64,000 nucleotides of DNA, taken from positions 78,245,954 through 78,309,953 of the forward strand of contig CM077665.1 of NCBI GenBank assembly GCA_039707655.1, in the 5' to 3' direction. Both the position numbers and the translations under genes were made by a program. Under the pieces are notes generated by a model. It was not told where the DNA came from, searched no databases, and saw only the letters and a program-made list of their open reading frames with translations. Origin of the DNA: Elymus sibiricus. Taxonomy: Eukaryota; Streptophyta; Magnoliopsida; Poales; Poaceae. The stretch's first letter is position 1; every line of letters begins with the position of its first letter. Below, in pieces: positions 46,936 through 57,658 of the stretch.

Positions 46936-47489
46936 TGTCGGGGATATAACTCCACGGTGTGACCCGCCCTACTGGGTCGGGTTAACATATTGACAACTTT
47001 ATAACCAAGTTTAAGATGGGCCGTGTCATGGAAACGAGGCAAGCAAGGCGGTGGCTGACTAAAAGTCGCCAGGCGGCCCAACACTTGAAGATGGCGGCTC
47101 AAGGCCTACAAAGCTGAAGACGTCAGCCAGATTGCCTTGCTTAAGGCGCAAGGCAATTTAGAGACATTGTAGGTTACGGGTCACGATATGACCCGGACTC
47201 TATTGTAAACCCTAGGGCTTGACCTGTATATAAAGGCAGGCCCTAGGACCAAAAGACTCAAGTTACAATCTCTCGATAGCTAGGTTAGCGATTCCGCACC
47301 CTTGTAATCGAGATCTATCCATCAAATACACACAAAGCAGGACGTAGGCTATTACCTCCATCGGAGGGGCCAAACCTGGGTAAACCCAACTCTCTCTCAT
47401 TCAACCCCTTTGAGTCGCCACCTAGCGGCGATGGCCTCACACCTAAGTCCTTTTACGAGGACATCTACCGGATTGACAAAACCACGACA
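46936..47489 (+). repeat. 3' LTR of K
   Basis: 554 bp, TGTCGGGG...CACGACA, with TATATAAA at 47227-47234. It is followed by the GCAGG duplication. Confidence 0.9.
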
Positions 47490-47701
47490 GCAGGGTAATA
47501 CCGCATATAGGTAGATATAGTGGACTCGTTTGGAATAACTTTGGTTTAAGAATTTTGATGCACAAGCAGTATTCCCGCTTAATACAGGCGAAGGCTAGCA
47601 AATAGATTGAGAAGCGGCCAGCTAGAGAGCGAAAACGGTCATGAACATGCATTACGAATAATAAACATTGAATACTAGCATGAGTAGGATATGGACACCA
47701 T
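47490..47701 (-). other. Non-coding tail of J, part 2
   Basis: S-type non-coding sequence between K and L, carrying GCAGG at the left and ACCAT at the right as target duplications. No gene. Confidence 0.75.
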
Positions 47702-48455
47702 TGATAACCCACAAGTATAGGGAATCGCAACAGTTTTCGAGGGTAGAGTATTCAACCCAAATTTATAGATTCGACATAAGGGGAGCCAAAGAATATTTGA
47801 GAGTATTAGCAGCGGAGTTGTCAATTCAACCACACCTGGAGATTAAATATCTGTAGTAGAGTGATCAGTAGCACAGTAGTATGATAGTTTTGATAGCAGT
47901 AGCAGTAGTAATGGTAATAGTAACAGTGATAGCAATAGTTTTGTAGCAAGTGTAACAGTAGCAGTAGCAATAGTAACTTAACAAGAACAATATGTGGAAA
48001 ACTCGTAGGCACTGGATCGGTGAACTCGTTGGATGATATTCATCATATAAATAGTCATAACCTAGGGCGACACAGAACTAGCTCTAGTTCATAAATGTAA
48101 TGTAGGCATGTATTCCGTAAATAGTCATACGTGCTTACGAAAAAGAACTTGCATGACATCTTTTGTCCTACCCTCCCGTGGCAGCGGGTTCCATAAGGAA
48201 ACTAAGGGATATTAAGGCCTCCTTTTAATAGAGAACCGGAACAAAGCATTAACACATGGTGAATACATGAACTCCTCAAACTACGGTCATCACCAGAAAG
48301 TATCCCGACTATTGTCACTCCGGGGTTTACGGATCATAACACATAGCAGGTGCATATGACTAGAAAGATCGGATAAAGAACATAGATATAATGGTGATAA
48401 CATAAACGGTTCAGATCTGAAATCATGGCACTCGGGCCCTAGTGACAAGCATTAA

Positions 48456-49967
48456 GAGCATCTCCAGACGTTGGCCCCCCCAGGGGCCCGAAATAGCGCT
48501 GCCTGGGGGCCAGCCGACGCTAAAATCGGCCTGGGGCGGCTCGGCTTCCCAGTCGCGGCCCAGGGGTCGCCCCCCAACCGCCGCTTTCAGCCCATTATCG
48601 GCGCACAATCGGCCCAAACGCCGCCCAAAATATTAAACATAGTTCCGGGTTTTCATTAAAATATAATACAAAAACTAAAAAAAACAGCTACGTCGACTAC
48701 GTCGTCCCGCCGCCGCCGTCCCGTCGCCGCGCCGCCGCATTCTACATGCCGAGGAGCTTGTAGAAGTCGGTGTAGTCACCGCCGTCGTCCCCATCGCCGT
48801 CGCTGCCGTCGCCGTCCTGCGTGCCGCGGCCGCCGTCCCTGCTGCAGCCCTGCCCTGCGTCACCGAAACGGTGCAGGTCGGGGTTGGAGGGGCCGGGCGC
48901 CCCGCCGTCGCTGTCGTCGTCGAGGATGATGAGGCCGGCGATCTCCTCCTCGCGGCGGGCACGGTGACGAGCCTCGATCTCCTCGAGGGCCCGGCGCTGC
49001 CACTACACCTCCTCCCGGACGTAGTCGTCCCGCGCCAACTTCAGGGCGGCCTCGTCGTTGGCGGCGGCCATGGCGAGGTGCTCCTGTTTGACCACCGGCG
49101 TGCCAGGCTCCGTCTTCGGCCTGACAAGCCGGAGGTGGCCACGGGGAGGTGAGGCCTCGCGGCGACAGCCCTCGTTGATTGTGATGCCACCGTTGTTGCG
49201 CCTGCTACGGCGGAGCGGCGACACGCCGGGCTCGGCCTTCACGGCGACGAGCGGCGTGCGCGCTGCGCCAGAGGATTGGGAGGAGTGGGAGGAGTGGGAG
49301 GACGACGATGAAGGGAAGGTCGGCGAAGGAAAGTGCGGGTCGCCCGGAGCGACGTTTTGATGGCCGGCGCCTTGGGGGAAGGGGCCCGCCGGCTGTCGCC
49401 CCGGGAAGATCGGGCGGTGAGACGACACCTCCTGCTCAACCGCCGCCGCCGCCGCCGCGTCCCGGGCTTTCTTCATGAGGAGCCTGTTGCGGCGATCGGT
49501 GGTCACCGCCTCCCTCCGCTCGACGTCGGCCTTTCACTCGGCGTTTGTCAACCCCGGCGGTCTTGCCATCGGCACACGGGCCCTGCGCGGCTTGGCGACG
49601 GCGGGGGCGGTGGCTTGGCAAGGGCCGGCGTACTTCTTCGGCGGCATGGCGGCGAAGGAAGGGAAATGGAGGGAAATGGAGAGAAGGACCGGGGGCGAAA
49701 CGGCGGGATAGAGGGAAATGGAGGGGGAAGTGGCGGGAAGTGGCAGCCGGTCTCGCCGACACCTCGGCCCCACCCACCTTTTCGCTTCAGCCGGCGCGCC
49801 CAGGAGACCCCCAGCGCCCTGGGTTTGGCCTGGGTTCGCCGGCCCAAAAAAAAGGCCCCAACCGGCGAAAATCGGCGACTTGGGGCCACGGCTTGGAAAT
49901 TTTTCGCCCGCCGGCGATGAAAAAGGGGCCTGGGGGGGGTCCTTTGGGACCGCGGTTGGAGATGCTC
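48456..49967 (-). mobile_element. Element M: PIF/Harbinger-type DNA transposon, non-autonomous
   Basis: 1512 bp bounded by GAGCATCTCCA...TGGAGATGCTC inverted ends and a TAA duplication (48453-48455, 49968-49970). The GAGCATCTCC terminus with a 3-bp TAA site is typical of plant PIF/Harbinger. It is GC-rich, unlike the host LTR, and carries one decayed ORF but no recognisable DDE transposase. Confidence 0.8.
48742..49647 (-). pseudogene. Unrecognised 301-codon ORF of M with two in-frame stops
   Basis: Minus-strand frame from ATG 49647 (MPPKKYAGPCQATAPAV) to TAG 48742-48744 (ending YTDFYKLLGM), broken only by TGA at 49534-49536 and TAG at 49003-49005. Features are a basic Lys/Arg/Pro N-terminus and a Ser-rich stretch (SSSSSHSSHSSQSS). 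Two short motifs follow, VKAEPGV and VVKQEHLA, that look like SUMO-site patterns, then an acidic Asp/Gly-rich end. No catalytic domain is seen. It may be a captured or element-specific accessory protein. Open frames on the other strand are GC-rich shadows. Confidence 0.5.
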
Positions 49968-50107
49968 TAAGCATGGCAAAGTCATAGCAACATCAATCTC
50001 AGAACATAGTGGATACTAGGGATCAAGCCCTACCAAAACTAACTCGATTACATGATGTCATCCAACTCCTCACCAATAAGCAAGCCTACGAAGGAATTAC
50101 TCACTCC

Positions 50108-50773
50108 TAGCCAATAATCTAAGAACTCAACATGCAAGCTCATCTAAAACAGCACCAAGAGTAGCTAATTACTCTAAAAATAACCCAATAAATCAAAAAC
50201 TAATTGGAGCAATGGAGGAGTCACATACCAAGTAGTAATCCCTCCAAACAGTTTCGGAAACGGAGCTTTGAGCAAAGAGATCGAAATCCGTGGGTTTGAG
50301 AGCAAGAACACGAGAATGGAGGCTATGGTGATTTTTTTCTGGAGGTAGGGGATGACATGGGCTAAAGGGATAAGTGAGGTGACCCACGTGGGGGCCAGAA
50401 CCCACCAGGGCACGTCTGGGGTTGCTGGCGCGCCCTGGTGTCTTGTGGGCACCAGGTGCACCCCCCTCTGATGTTATTTGCACCAGAAATTCAGAAATAT
50501 TCAGAAAAAAATCGTATCAAAATTTTAGAACATTCTGAGGATTTTTATTTTTGGGTCATTTTTTATTGCACGGTGACAACAGAAAACAGGATAATCATGG
50601 CATTTCATTTTATTTGACTAACTAAAACAGAAAATAAAAGGTGGGAGCAGAGAGTTGTGCCTAGTAGATTCCTCAACTTCATACTTCTCAAAAATGATCC
50701 ATTAATAAGGTTGATCAATTCTTATGAACAACCACTTCCGATTAGCATGAAACCGAAGAACTTTCGTAAAACA
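50108..50773 (-). promoter_or_regulatory. Spacer of L with internal U3-like block and splice-donor-like site
   Basis: Counterpart of S 5902-6565 in reverse. On the minus strand it holds AATAAAAATCCTCAGAA, AT-rich text, a GC-rich inverted repeat (50401-50441, CCCACCAGGGCACG / GGCGCGCCCTGGTG) and a leader-like segment. It then has TTGGTATGTGACTCCTCCA, with the donor GT at 50228-50227. The last motif matches S 6449-6466. The matching acceptor and second ORF are deleted. Confidence 0.5.
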
Positions 50774-53554
50774 CTAAGTTACCTCAATGGGGATGTGCAT
50801 ATCCCCAACAACAAGTATATCATATTTCTTTTTGGCAGTAGGTAGAGGTAATTGAAAACTTCCAATAGTGATGGTCGGAGATTCTTCAACAACATTTATA
50901 CCATTCACTTGGAATTGTTTCTTCGGAAAGTGCACCGTATGCTCATTACCATTGATATGAAAAGTGACTTTGCTTTTATTGCAATCAATAACAACCCCTG
51001 CAGTATTCAAAAAGGGTCTACCAAGGATAATCGACACGTTGTCGTCCTCGGGCATCTCAAGAATAACAAAGTCCGTTAAGATAGTAACATTTGCAACAAC
51101 AACGGGCACATCCTCACAAATACCGATAGGTATGGCAGTTGATTTGTCAGCCATTTGCAATGATATTTCAGTAGGTGTGAGTTTATTCAAATCAAGTCTC
51201 TTATATAAGGAGAAAGGCATAACACTAACACCGGCTCCTAAATCACACAAAGCAGTTTTGACATAATTTCTTTTAATGGAGCAAGGTATAGTTGGTATTC
51301 CCGGGTCTCCAAGTTTTTTAGGTACTCCATCCTTAAAAGAATAGTTAGCAAGCATGGTGGAGATTTCAGCTTCAGGTATCTTCCTTTTATTAGTGATGAT
51401 GTCTTTCATGTATTTTCCATTAGGGGCCATCTTCACGATATCGGTTAAGCGGGTACGCAAAAAGACTGGCCTAATCATTTCAGCAAAGCGTTCAAATTCT
51501 TCATCATCCTTTTTCTTAGATGGTTTAGGTGGAAAGGGGATGGGTTTCTGAACACATGGCTCTCTTTCTTTACCATGTTTTCTAGCCACAAAGTCTCTCT
51601 TATCATAACGTTTATTTTTAGGTTGTGGGTTATCAAGATCAATAGTAGGCTCTATTTCAACATCATTATCTGGTTCCTTATCATTGTTCAGTTGAGTATC
51701 TTCATGAACATCATCATTATCACTTTCCTTACCACTAGGTTGATGTTCATTACCAGATTGAGTTTCAGCATCAGAAATAGAGACATCATTATTATTAGGA
51801 GGTTTTTGTATCTCAGGTTCACTAGAGGTATGCAAAGTCCTATCATTTTTCTTTTTCTTTTTCTTCTTAGAAGGACTAGGTGCACCAACGTTAATTCTTT
51901 GAGAGTCTTGTTCAATTCTTTTAGGGCGACCTTCAAGATAAAGAGGTTCTTGGGTCATTCTACCTCCTCTAGTTACTACTCTAGGAGCAAAATCAGTCAT
52001 ATTATTGTTCATTTCATCAATTAATTCATTTTGAGATTTAGCAACTTGTTCTAACCGAGTTTGAACCATAGAGGCATGCTTTCCTACACCTCTAACATCA
52101 TTACTGATTCTAAATAGCAAGTCACTCAAGCGAGCAATCATATCAGAATTATATTTCAACTGTTTCAGGACATGTGCATTGAAATGATCTTGCTTCATAA
52201 TGTAGTTATCAAACTCATATAAGCATTGACTAGGATCTTTATTGTAAGGGATATCACTTTCATTAAACTTTAATAAAGAATTTACCTCTACCACCTGTGG
52301 AGGTGGTGGTGTGTCAAGGCCATGTATTTCTTCAATAGGTGGTAAATCATAACATCCTCACCATAATACCTTTTTCCTTCATAGATTTCTTTGCCTCTTG
52401 CATATCATCAGGACTAAGAAATAAGATACCCCTCTTCTTTGCAGTGGGTTTAAGTGGTGGTTCAGGGAGAGTCCAATCATCATAATTCTTCAATATGTTA
52501 TTCAATAATTCCTCAGCTTGTTCAACAGCTCGTTCCCTGAAAACACAACCAGCACAACTATCTAGGAAGTCCCTAGAAGCATCCGTTAGTCCATTATAGA
52601 AGATATCAAGCATTTCATTTTTCTTAAGAGGATGATCAGGCAAAGCATTAAGCAATTGGAGAAGCCTCCCCCAAGCTCGTGGGAGAGTCTCTTCTTCAAT
52701 TTGCACCAAGTTAAATATTTCCTGTAAGGCAGCTTGTTTCTTATGAGCAGGAAAATATTTTTCAGAGAAGTAGTAAATCATATCCTGGGGACTACGCACA
52801 CAACCAGGAGCAAGAGTATTGTACCATGTCTTAGCATCACCCTTTAATGAGAACGGATATAGTAGTAGCGAATCTTCTCATCATTAGCAAAGAGGGTGGC
52901 TATATCATTCAACTTAGTAAGATGTGCCACTATAGTTTCAGTTTCATAGCCATGGAAAGGATTAGGTTCAACCAAAGTGATTAACTCTAGGTCGACAGAA
53001 AACTAATAATCCTTATGGGTAACAAAGATAGGTGAAGTAGCAAACTTAGGATCACATTTCATTCTAGCATTCAAAGTCTTTTCCTCATACTTGCGTAGTA
53101 ATTTCTTAAGATCATCTCTATCCTTACAAGAAAGGATTTCTCTAGCTATCTCTCCATCCAAAACTTAACCTTCAGGTTTCTTAGGCATTTCAAAGCTAGG
53201 AGAACTAGGCCTAATAGCTGTTTCATAGTCATCGGTTTCAAAGGCTTCATCAGTTTCACCAATCTCATTAGTTTTAGTAATTTCATTCTCTTTAGCCCTA
53301 GCAATTTGTTCATCAAGAAATTCACCTAGTGGCACATTATCAAAAAGCATGGTACTAGCATCATCATAAGCATCATTCATAGCAGAAGTAGCATCGTCAA
53401 TAACTTGCGACATATCGGGATTACTAGCATGTGGTGGTGTTGCAAGCGTACTCATAATAGAAGGCGAATCAAGTGCAGAGCTAGATGGCAGTTCCTTACC
53501 TCCCCTCGTCTTATAGGGAAAAATCTTGGTCTTTGGATCCTTCAGATTCTTCAT
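50774..53554 (-). pseudogene. Gag and protease relic of L
   Basis: Homologous throughout to the S gag-protease ORF, same start (MKNLKDPKTK) and same end (IPIEVT), but broken. There is a stop near 53165, a TAG near 53006 and a frameshift near 52800-52860. Another shift near 52340 separates 52347-52799 from 50774-52294. The protease segment keeps the active-site Asp (LCDLGAGVSVMP) and GRPFLNTAGVVIDC. It is therefore useful as a comparison to the Asp-to-Ala change in S. Confidence 0.85.
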
Positions 53555-53603
53555 AGTGATCAATTGATATAAATCCCAAGTGACTCAACAAATATAGCTA
53601 TGC

Positions 53604-53621
53604 TCCCCGGCAACGGCGCCA
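53604..53621 (-). promoter_or_regulatory. Primer binding site of L (tRNA-Asp type)
   Basis: On the minus strand TGGCGCCGTTGCCGGGGA, identical to S, 11 bp from the LTR end. Confidence 0.85.
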
Positions 53622-53632
53622 GAAAAAGGTCT

Positions 53633-55038
53633 TGATAACCCACAAGTATAGGGGATCGCAACAGTTTTCGAGGGTAGAGTATTCAACCCAAATTTAGATT
53701 CGACACAAGGGGAGACAAATAATATTTGAGAGTATTAGAAGCTGAGTTGTAAATTCAACCACACCTGGAGATTAAATATCTGCAGCAGAGTGATCAGTAG
53801 CATAGTAGTATGATAGTTTTGATAGTAGTAGCAGCAGTAACGGTAACAGTAACAATGATAGCAATAGTTTTGTAGCAAGTGTAACAGTAGCAGTAGCGAT
53901 AGTAACTTAACAAGAACAATATGTGGAAAACTCGTAGGCACTGGATCGGTGAACTCGTTGGATGATATTCATCATATAACAGTCATAACCTAGGGTGACA
54001 CAGAACTAGCTCTAGTTCATAAATGTAATGCAGGCATGTATTCCGTAAATAGTCATACGTGCTTATGGAAAAGAACTTGCATGACATCTTTTGTCCTACC
54101 CTCCCGTGGCAGCGGGGTCCATAAGGAAACTAAGGGATATTAAGGCCTCCTTTTAATAGAGAACTGAAACAAAGCATTAACACACGGTGAATACATGAAC
54201 TCCTCAAACTACGGTCATCACCAGAAAGTATCCCGACTATTGTCACTCCGGGGTTTACGGATCATAACACATATCATGTGCATATGACTAGCAAGATCGG
54301 ATCAAGAACATAGATATAATGGTTATAACATAAATGGTTTAGATCTGAAATTATGGCACTCGGGCCCTAGTGACAAGCATTAAGCATGGCAAAGTCATAG
54401 CAACATCAATCTCATAACATAGTGGATACTAGGGATCAAGCCCTAACAAAACTAACTCGATTACATGATGTCATCCAAATCCTCACCAATAAGCAAGCCT
54501 ACGAAGGAATTACTCACTCCCGGTGGGAGCATCATGGAATTGGCAATGGAGAAGGGTTCATGATGACGAAGACCGAAGATTCCACTCTCCGGAGCATCAA
54601 ACGGGCTCCTGATCTGGCCTCCCGAGGAAGAACAGGAGGTGGCGGCGGCTCCGTATCGTAAAACACGATGAAACTTTCTCTCTAATTTTTTTCTCCGACA
54701 ATAGGATTTTATAGCGTCGGAATTAGGGTCAGTGGGGCCACGAGGTGGGCACAACCCACCAGGGCGCGCCGGGGGGGCTGGCGTGCCCTGGTGTCTTGTG
54801 CCCAGCCAGGGACCCCCCTCCGGTGGTTCTTGGCTCCGGTATTTTTTATTTATTGAAAAACAAATCTCCAAAAAGTTTCGTCCAGTTCCGAGAACTTTTA
54901 TTTCTCCAGAAAAACAACACCATGGTAGTTCTGCTGAAAACAACGTCAGTCCCAGTTAGTTTCATTCAAATCATGCAAATTAGAGTCCAAAACAAGGGCA
55001 AAAGTGTGAGGAAAAGTAGATACGACAGAGATGTATCA
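53633..55038 (-). repeat. 5' LTR of L
   Basis: 1406 bp, minus strand TGATACATCTCTGTCGTATC...GGGTTATCA. A minus-strand CTATAAAA at 54707-54714 is the probable TATA box. The inverted repeat CACCAGGGCGCGCC / GGCGTGCCCTGGTG lies at 54757-54793. Confidence 0.88.
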
Positions 55039-55043
55039 ACCAT

Positions 55044-55352
55044 GAACATAAATATCATGAAGGCTATGTTGGTTTTGATTCAACTACATGCGTGAACATG
55101 TGCCAAGTCAAGCCACTTGAAACATTCAGAGGAGGATACCATATCATCATACTACATCACAATTATTTTAATGCATGTTGACATCCAAGATAAATCATTA
55201 TCCACTCCTAGCTACTTAAGCATGGCATGAGCAACTATAATCTCTAATTGTCATTGCAAATATGTTTGATCATAATATGTTGAATCATTGATACTAGGTT
55301 AAACATATTTACAAAAACAAAAACAAGTTGAGTTCATACCCGCTTCTCTTTT
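55044..55352 (-). other. Non-coding tail of J, part 3, ending at a junction
   Basis: Matches S from about 8540 back to 8255 in reverse. Similarity stops near 55352, where G internal sequence starts. No ORF. Confidence 0.65.
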
Positions 55353-55507
55353 ACCCTTATCAATCCGTAAGGACTCTCTTCTACCCTTTCGTTAACTACG
55401 GTTCCTTTTTTCCTTTAACAATTTAAAGGCATCTCCTGCTTTAGCCCCAATTTTATTAGCAAGATTATGCATTTTCTTATCCAAATATTCAAGATGTTCT
55501 TTGGTAA

Positions 55508-55858
55508 TCATCTTTTTTCAATAGCATCTAATCTCTCCATAAAATGTTCAAGCGTTAAAGTTGTTTCATTGATCATAAGAGGTGGTGATCCCACTAGACT
55601 CCCCAAAGCATTAAAAGCATCCAAAGATGGACACATCAAGAAATTCCCACCGGTAATAGTATCAAGGATGAATCTATACCAAGTGGTGATGCCCGCATAA
55701 AAACTGCGAAGAAGAACAACGGTAGATTGCTTATGGATAGATCTATTATGAGCATTGCAAATCCTATACCAAGCATCTTTTAGGTTCTCCCCTCCCCTTT
55801 GCTTAAAATTAAGAACCTCATTATCGGGAGTACACGCAATAAAGGAAGAACTAGCCAT
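55508..55858 (-). CDS. Short gag-like ORF of G
   Basis: 116 codons from ATG 55858: MASSSFIACTPDNEVLNFKQ, then RGGENLKDAWYRICNAHNRS and LRSFYAGITTWYRFILDTIT. The RGGE/LxxAWxRIxxA pattern is that of the Gypsy gag core region seen in A (RGGESITLAWGRLKSM). It starts about 210 bp after the primer site. The frame ends IEKR, shorter than full gag proteins, and a truncated or non-autonomous gag is likely. No protease or pol follows before the J junction. Confidence 0.65.
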   Translation of the reverse strand: MASSSFIACTPDNEVLNFKQRGGENLKDAWYRICNAHNRSIHKQSTVVLLRSFYAGITTWYRFILDTITGGNFLMCPSLDAFNALGSLVGSPPLMINETTLTLEHFMERLDAIEKR

Positions 55859-56066
55859 AATGACAAGGCAATAGATCTGACGAGAAAAAGGCAAACGAAA
55901 AAGAGGTCGAATAAAACGGCAAATTGGTGAAGTGGGAGAGAGGAAAACGAGAGGCAAATGGCAAATAATGTAATTGGAAGGAGATGAGATTTGTGATTAG
56001 GAACCTGGTAGATGATGATGGTGTCTCCTCGGCGCCTGAGATTGGCACGTAGAAGAGACCGCTTCC

Positions 56067-56084
56067 TCCCCGGCCACGGCGCCA
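56067..56084 (-). promoter_or_regulatory. Primer binding site of G
   Basis: Minus strand TGGCGCCGTGGCCGGGGA, the Asp-type site with one base different from S and L, 10 bp from the LTR end. Confidence 0.8.
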
Positions 56085-56094
56085 GAAATTCCTT

Positions 56095-57658
56095 TGACGT
56101 GGCTTGAGACTGCGTCGGTATTTCCCCAAAGAGGAAGGGATGATGCAGCACAGCGACGGTAAGTATTTCCCTTATTTATGAAACCAAGGTATCGAACCAG
56201 TAGGAGGATCGCCACCACCTAATAAGCAGCACCTGCACACAAATAACAAATACTTGCAACCCGACGCGTAAGAGAGGTTGTCAATCTCTCTACGGTAAAA
56301 AGATAGATTAGGTAATGATAGCTAGGAGAGATAGATCTCTCAAGAACACAAAATAAAAAGTGCAGCAATATATTTTTGGGTTTTTGGTTTAGTAGATCTG
56401 AAAGCAAAGTGGCAAAAAGATAGATCGGAAAGCAATATGTTGGAAAAGTAGACCCGGGGGCCGTAGGATTCACTAGTAGCTTCTCTCATGAGTATAGCGC
56501 ACGGTGGGTGAACAAATTACTGTTGGGCAATTGATAGAAGATCAAATAATCATGACGATATCCAAGGCGATGATCATTATATAGGCATCATGTCCAAGAT
56601 AAGTAGACCGACTCCTGCCTGCATCTACCACTATTACTCCACACATCGACTGCTATCCAGCATGCATCTAGTGTATTACGTTCATGGAAAAACGGAGTAA
56701 TGCAATAAGAACGATGACATTATGTAGACAAGATCTATTCATGTAGGAATAGACCCCATCTTGTTATCCTTAATGGCAACGATACATGCGTGCCTTGCTG
56801 CCCCTTCTGTCACTGGGAAAGGACACCGCAAGATCGAACCCATCACAAAGCATCTCTTCCCATGGCAAGAAAAATCGATATATTCGGACTAACTAAACCA
56901 AAGATTCGAAGAATAAATACGAGGCTATAAGCAATCATACATATAAGAGATCAAAGAAGACTCAAATAATATTCATGGGTAGAAACTGATCATGAACTCA
57001 AAATTCATCAGATCCCAACAAACACACTGCAAAAGTTTACATCAAATAGATCTCCAAGAGACCATTGTATTGAGAATCAAAAGAGAGAGAGGAAGCCATC
57101 TAGCTACTGCCTACGGACCCATAGGTCTATGGTGGACTACTCACGCATCATCGGAGAGGCACCTATGAAGAAGATGAACCCCTCTGTGATGGTGTTAGAT
57201 TGGATCTTGAGGCTTTGGAACTTGCGGCGGTTGGATGTGTTTTTCGTCTACTCCCCTAGGGTTTTCTGAATATTTGGGTATTTATAGGCATCAGAGGCTG
57301 TGGAGGGGGCCCCCGTGGAGGGCACAACCCATCAGGGCGCGCCGGGGGCCCCCTGGCGCGCTCTGGTGGGTTGTGGCCTCCACAGCCCACCTCTCTGGCA
57401 CTTCTTTGGCCCACTGGGTGTCTTCTGGTCCAGAAAAAATCTCCAAAAAGTTTTGTCGTGATTGGACTCCGTTTGGTACTGATATTCTGCGAAGTAAAAA
57501 AGCAAGCAAAAACAGCAACTGACACTTTGGCACTATGTCAATAAGTTAGTCCCAAAAAATGATATAAAGTTGCTATAAAGTGATTGTAAAACATCCAAGA
57601 ATGATAATATAACCGCATGGAACAAGCAAAAATTATAGATACGTTGGACACGTATCAG
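56095..57658 (-). repeat. 5' LTR of G
   Basis: 1564 bp, minus strand TGATACGTGTCCAACGTATC...AGCCACGTCA. A minus-strand TATAAATA is at 57279-57286. Just upstream is a strong hairpin with 21-bp arms at 57323-57343 and 57355-57375 (19 of 21 paired). Confidence 0.85.

Larger units (their letters stand above)
38367..47489 (+). mobile_element. Element K: non-autonomous Gypsy with an antisense gene
   Basis: 9123-bp element with LTRs of 559 and 554 bp and a perfect GCAGG duplication (38362-38366, 47490-47494). It has a sense gag relic but no protease, RT, RNase H or integrase. The internal region is instead largely occupied by a multi-exon gene on the opposite strand plus tandem repeats. Antisense genes of this domain type occur in Tat-lineage plant Gypsy elements, to which K probably belongs. 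A hand count gives about 23 substitutions over 550 bp between the LTRs (about 4%). Confidence 0.88.
47702..50107 (-). repeat. Truncated 3' LTR of L, interrupted by M
   Basis: LTR sequence at 47702-48455 and 49968-50107 is continuous apart from M. It ends (minus strand) GGGTTATCA at 47702. The first part of the LTR, including the TATA region present at 54700 in the 5' LTR, is missing. Confidence 0.85.
47702..55038 (-). mobile_element. Element L: S-family Gypsy with a large internal deletion
   Basis: Minus-strand element with perfect ACCAT duplication (47697-47701, 55039-55043). It has a 5' LTR (53633-55038), primer site, broken gag-protease, spacer, then an abrupt junction at about 50107/50108 into the middle of its 3' LTR. 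The second ORF, non-coding tail, polypurine tract and first part of the 3' LTR are deleted. Element M sits in the 3' LTR. It is the closest relative of S in the window. Confidence 0.88.
35982..55352 (-). mobile_element. Element J: S-like Gypsy, 3' half, carrying K and L
   Basis: Minus-strand relative of S. The visible parts are the 3' LTR (35982-37395), polypurine tract and non-coding region in three pieces (37396-38366, 47490-47701, 55039-55352), which join seamlessly when K and L are removed and match S 8255-9742 in reverse. Its gag, primer site and 5' LTR are missing: near 55352 the sequence changes to G. The left flank at 35977-35981 is CACAG. Confidence 0.75.
55353..57658 (-). mobile_element. 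Element G: Gypsy fragment with 5' LTR, primer site and gag start
   Basis: Minus-strand element with 5' LTR at 56095-57658, primer site, leader and a short gag. It is truncated near 55353 where J sequence begins. It is inserted in F (right flank GACAC at 57659-57663). The left end and 3' LTR are not identified with confidence. Confidence 0.7.

Noticed and set aside
48456..49967. CACTA or Mutator element
   Set aside because: The ends are GAGCATCTCC with a 3-bp TAA duplication, which fits Harbinger. CACTA ends and 9-bp duplications are absent.
35924..57658. A single G element spanning both G-type LTR sequences
   Set aside because: The outer flanks CGCGT and GACAC do not match, so the left fragment is probably another copy.
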